A stretch of DNA of 64,000 bases from Viridibacterium sp035456105 (GTDB lineage: Bacteria; Pseudomonadota; Gammaproteobacteria; Burkholderiales; Rhodocyclaceae). The DNA is taken from assembly GCA_035456105.1 (NCBI GenBank), contig DATIDV010000039.1, forward strand, positions 11,142 to 75,141, read 5' to 3'. Below are positions 63,358 to 64,000 of this stretch, in pieces (position 1 is the first letter of the stretch; every line of letters starts with the position of its first letter). Under the pieces are notes generated by a model that did not search any database, was not told where the DNA came from, and saw only the letters and a list, made by a program, of their open reading frames with translations. The position numbers were made by a program, and so were the translations under genes.

Positions 63358-64000
63358 TCAATACATGTGCTGGCCGCCGTTGATCGAAATGTTGGCGCCC
63401 GTAAGGAAGGCCGCCTCATCTGATGCGAGGTAGGCCACGAGACCTGCAATCTCTTCCGGTTTACCAAGACGGCTCATCGGGATCTGCGGCAGGATCTTCG
63501 ATTCGAGGATTTCCTGCGGAATCGAGGTCACCATCTTTGTGCCGATGTAACCCGGCGAAATCGTGTTGACGGTCACGCCATGCTTGGCCACTTCAAGCGC
63601 CAGCGCCTTGGTGAAGCCGTGCATGCCGGCCTTGGCCGCCGAGTAATTGGTCTGGCCGAAAGCCCCCTTCTGCCCGTTCACCGAAGCGACGTTGATGACG
63701 CGCCCCCAGCGGCGTTCAACCATGCCGTCCATGACCTGCTTGGTCATGTTGAAGACGGAATCGAGATTGGTATGGATCACGCTGTCCCAGTCGGACTTCG
63801 TCATCTTGCGGAAGGTCACGTCGCGCGTAATGCCGGCGTTGTTGACCAGCACGTCGATCGCGCCGACCTCCGCCGTCACCCTGGCAACGCAGGTCGCACA
63901 ATCGTCGAAGTCGGCGACGTCGCAGGGATAGGCCGCGAATTCGTGGCCCTGGCTGCGCATCGCCGCCAGCCAGTCCTCGGCCTTGCCATTCTTGGGGCTG
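63358..64000 (-). CDS. Second acetoacetyl-CoA reductase-like protein (N-terminus beyond window)
   Basis: The frame is open to the last base. An ATG at 63960 is internal: upstream codons read SPKNGKAEDWLAA, which matches the phaB region after the cofactor loop. Visible features are NNAGITRDVTFRKM, INVASVNGQKGAFGQ, NYSAAKAGMHGFTKALA and the end GGQHMY. It is strongly similar to the phaB at 62521-63261 but clearly not identical. A stem GCCCTTCC / GGAAGGGC (63331-63351) lies just after its stop, between the two genes. Confidence 0.9.
   Translation of the reverse strand, partial: SPKNGKAEDWLAAMRSQGHEFAAYPCDVADFDDCATCVARVTAEVGAIDVLVNNAGITRDVTFRKMTKSDWDSVIHTNLDSVFNMTKQVMDGMVERRWGRVINVASVNGQKGAFGQTNYSAAKAGMHGFTKALALEVAKHGVTVNTISPGYIGTKMVTSIPQEILESKILPQIPMSRLGKPEEIAGLVAYLASDEAAFLTGANISINGGQHMY

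Overview
The window reads as a chromosome segment of a GC-rich betaproteobacterium. The evidence is a polyhydroxybutyrate set (phasin, PhaR, two tandem PhaB-type reductases), a type-2 leuA, a DUF3108 gene next to purN, and rimO/phaR linkage. The order (Burkholderiales or Rhodocyclales) and genus cannot be fixed from sequence alone. Coding density is high. I found no insertion sequence, prophage, CRISPR array or rRNA. Both ends cut genes: an adenylate cyclase on the left and a second phaB-like gene on the right.

Layout: 1-3.5 kb carries a class III adenylate cyclase, a membrane histidine kinase and an orphan pseudopilin. 3.5-8.6 kb has a Kef-type antiporter facing the Kdo/LPS-export operon kdsD-kdsC-lptC-lptA. 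8.8-9.5 kb is the phasin gene, whose promoter is flanked by two near-identical dyads that look like PhaR operators. 9.6-17.4 kb runs leftward with an HD-GYP response regulator, a sensor protein that appears to have lost its kinase core, a CinA-like protein, a CysZ-like protein and an FtsX-type permease. 17.6-21.6 kb has mfd and a GNAT acetyltransferase.

21.7-34.9 kb is a sugar-acid regulon. It holds a YtfQRT/YjfF-type furanose ABC transporter, an aldose epimerase, and the five enzyme classes of a non-phosphorylating pentose pathway: SDR dehydrogenase, SMP-30 lactonase, IlvD/Edd dehydratase, AraD1-type dehydratase and semialdehyde dehydrogenase. A GbpR/GguR-like LysR regulator sits in the middle. 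Together they would import L-arabinose or D-xylose and oxidise it to 2-oxoglutarate.

35-49.7 kb is mixed housekeeping: ferredoxin-NADP reductase, acyl desaturase, leuA with a leucine-rich leader peptide, a DUF1631 protein, an MscS channel, an rRNA cytosine methyltransferase, DUF3108, purN, DedA, a DUF3369/EAL protein and a pterin dehydratase. 49.7-55.6 kb has a possible small RNA, a TPR-glycosyltransferase fusion, a 15-Asp-box propeller lipoprotein and two pseudopilins. 55.6-58.1 kb is molybdenum cofactor synthesis (mobB-moeA-moaD-moaE), followed by a tRNA operon (Ala-GGC, Glu-TTC, Asp-GTC). 58.7-64 kb has a FAD-linked hydroxyacid dehydrogenase, rimO, phaR and two phaB-like reductases.

The observation I find most striking is upstream of leuA. 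The leucine-codon run of a 29-codon leader contains an 8-nt exact complement of the leuA Shine-Dalgarno region. This suggests ribosome-stalling control of leuA translation rather than a classical terminator-based attenuator.
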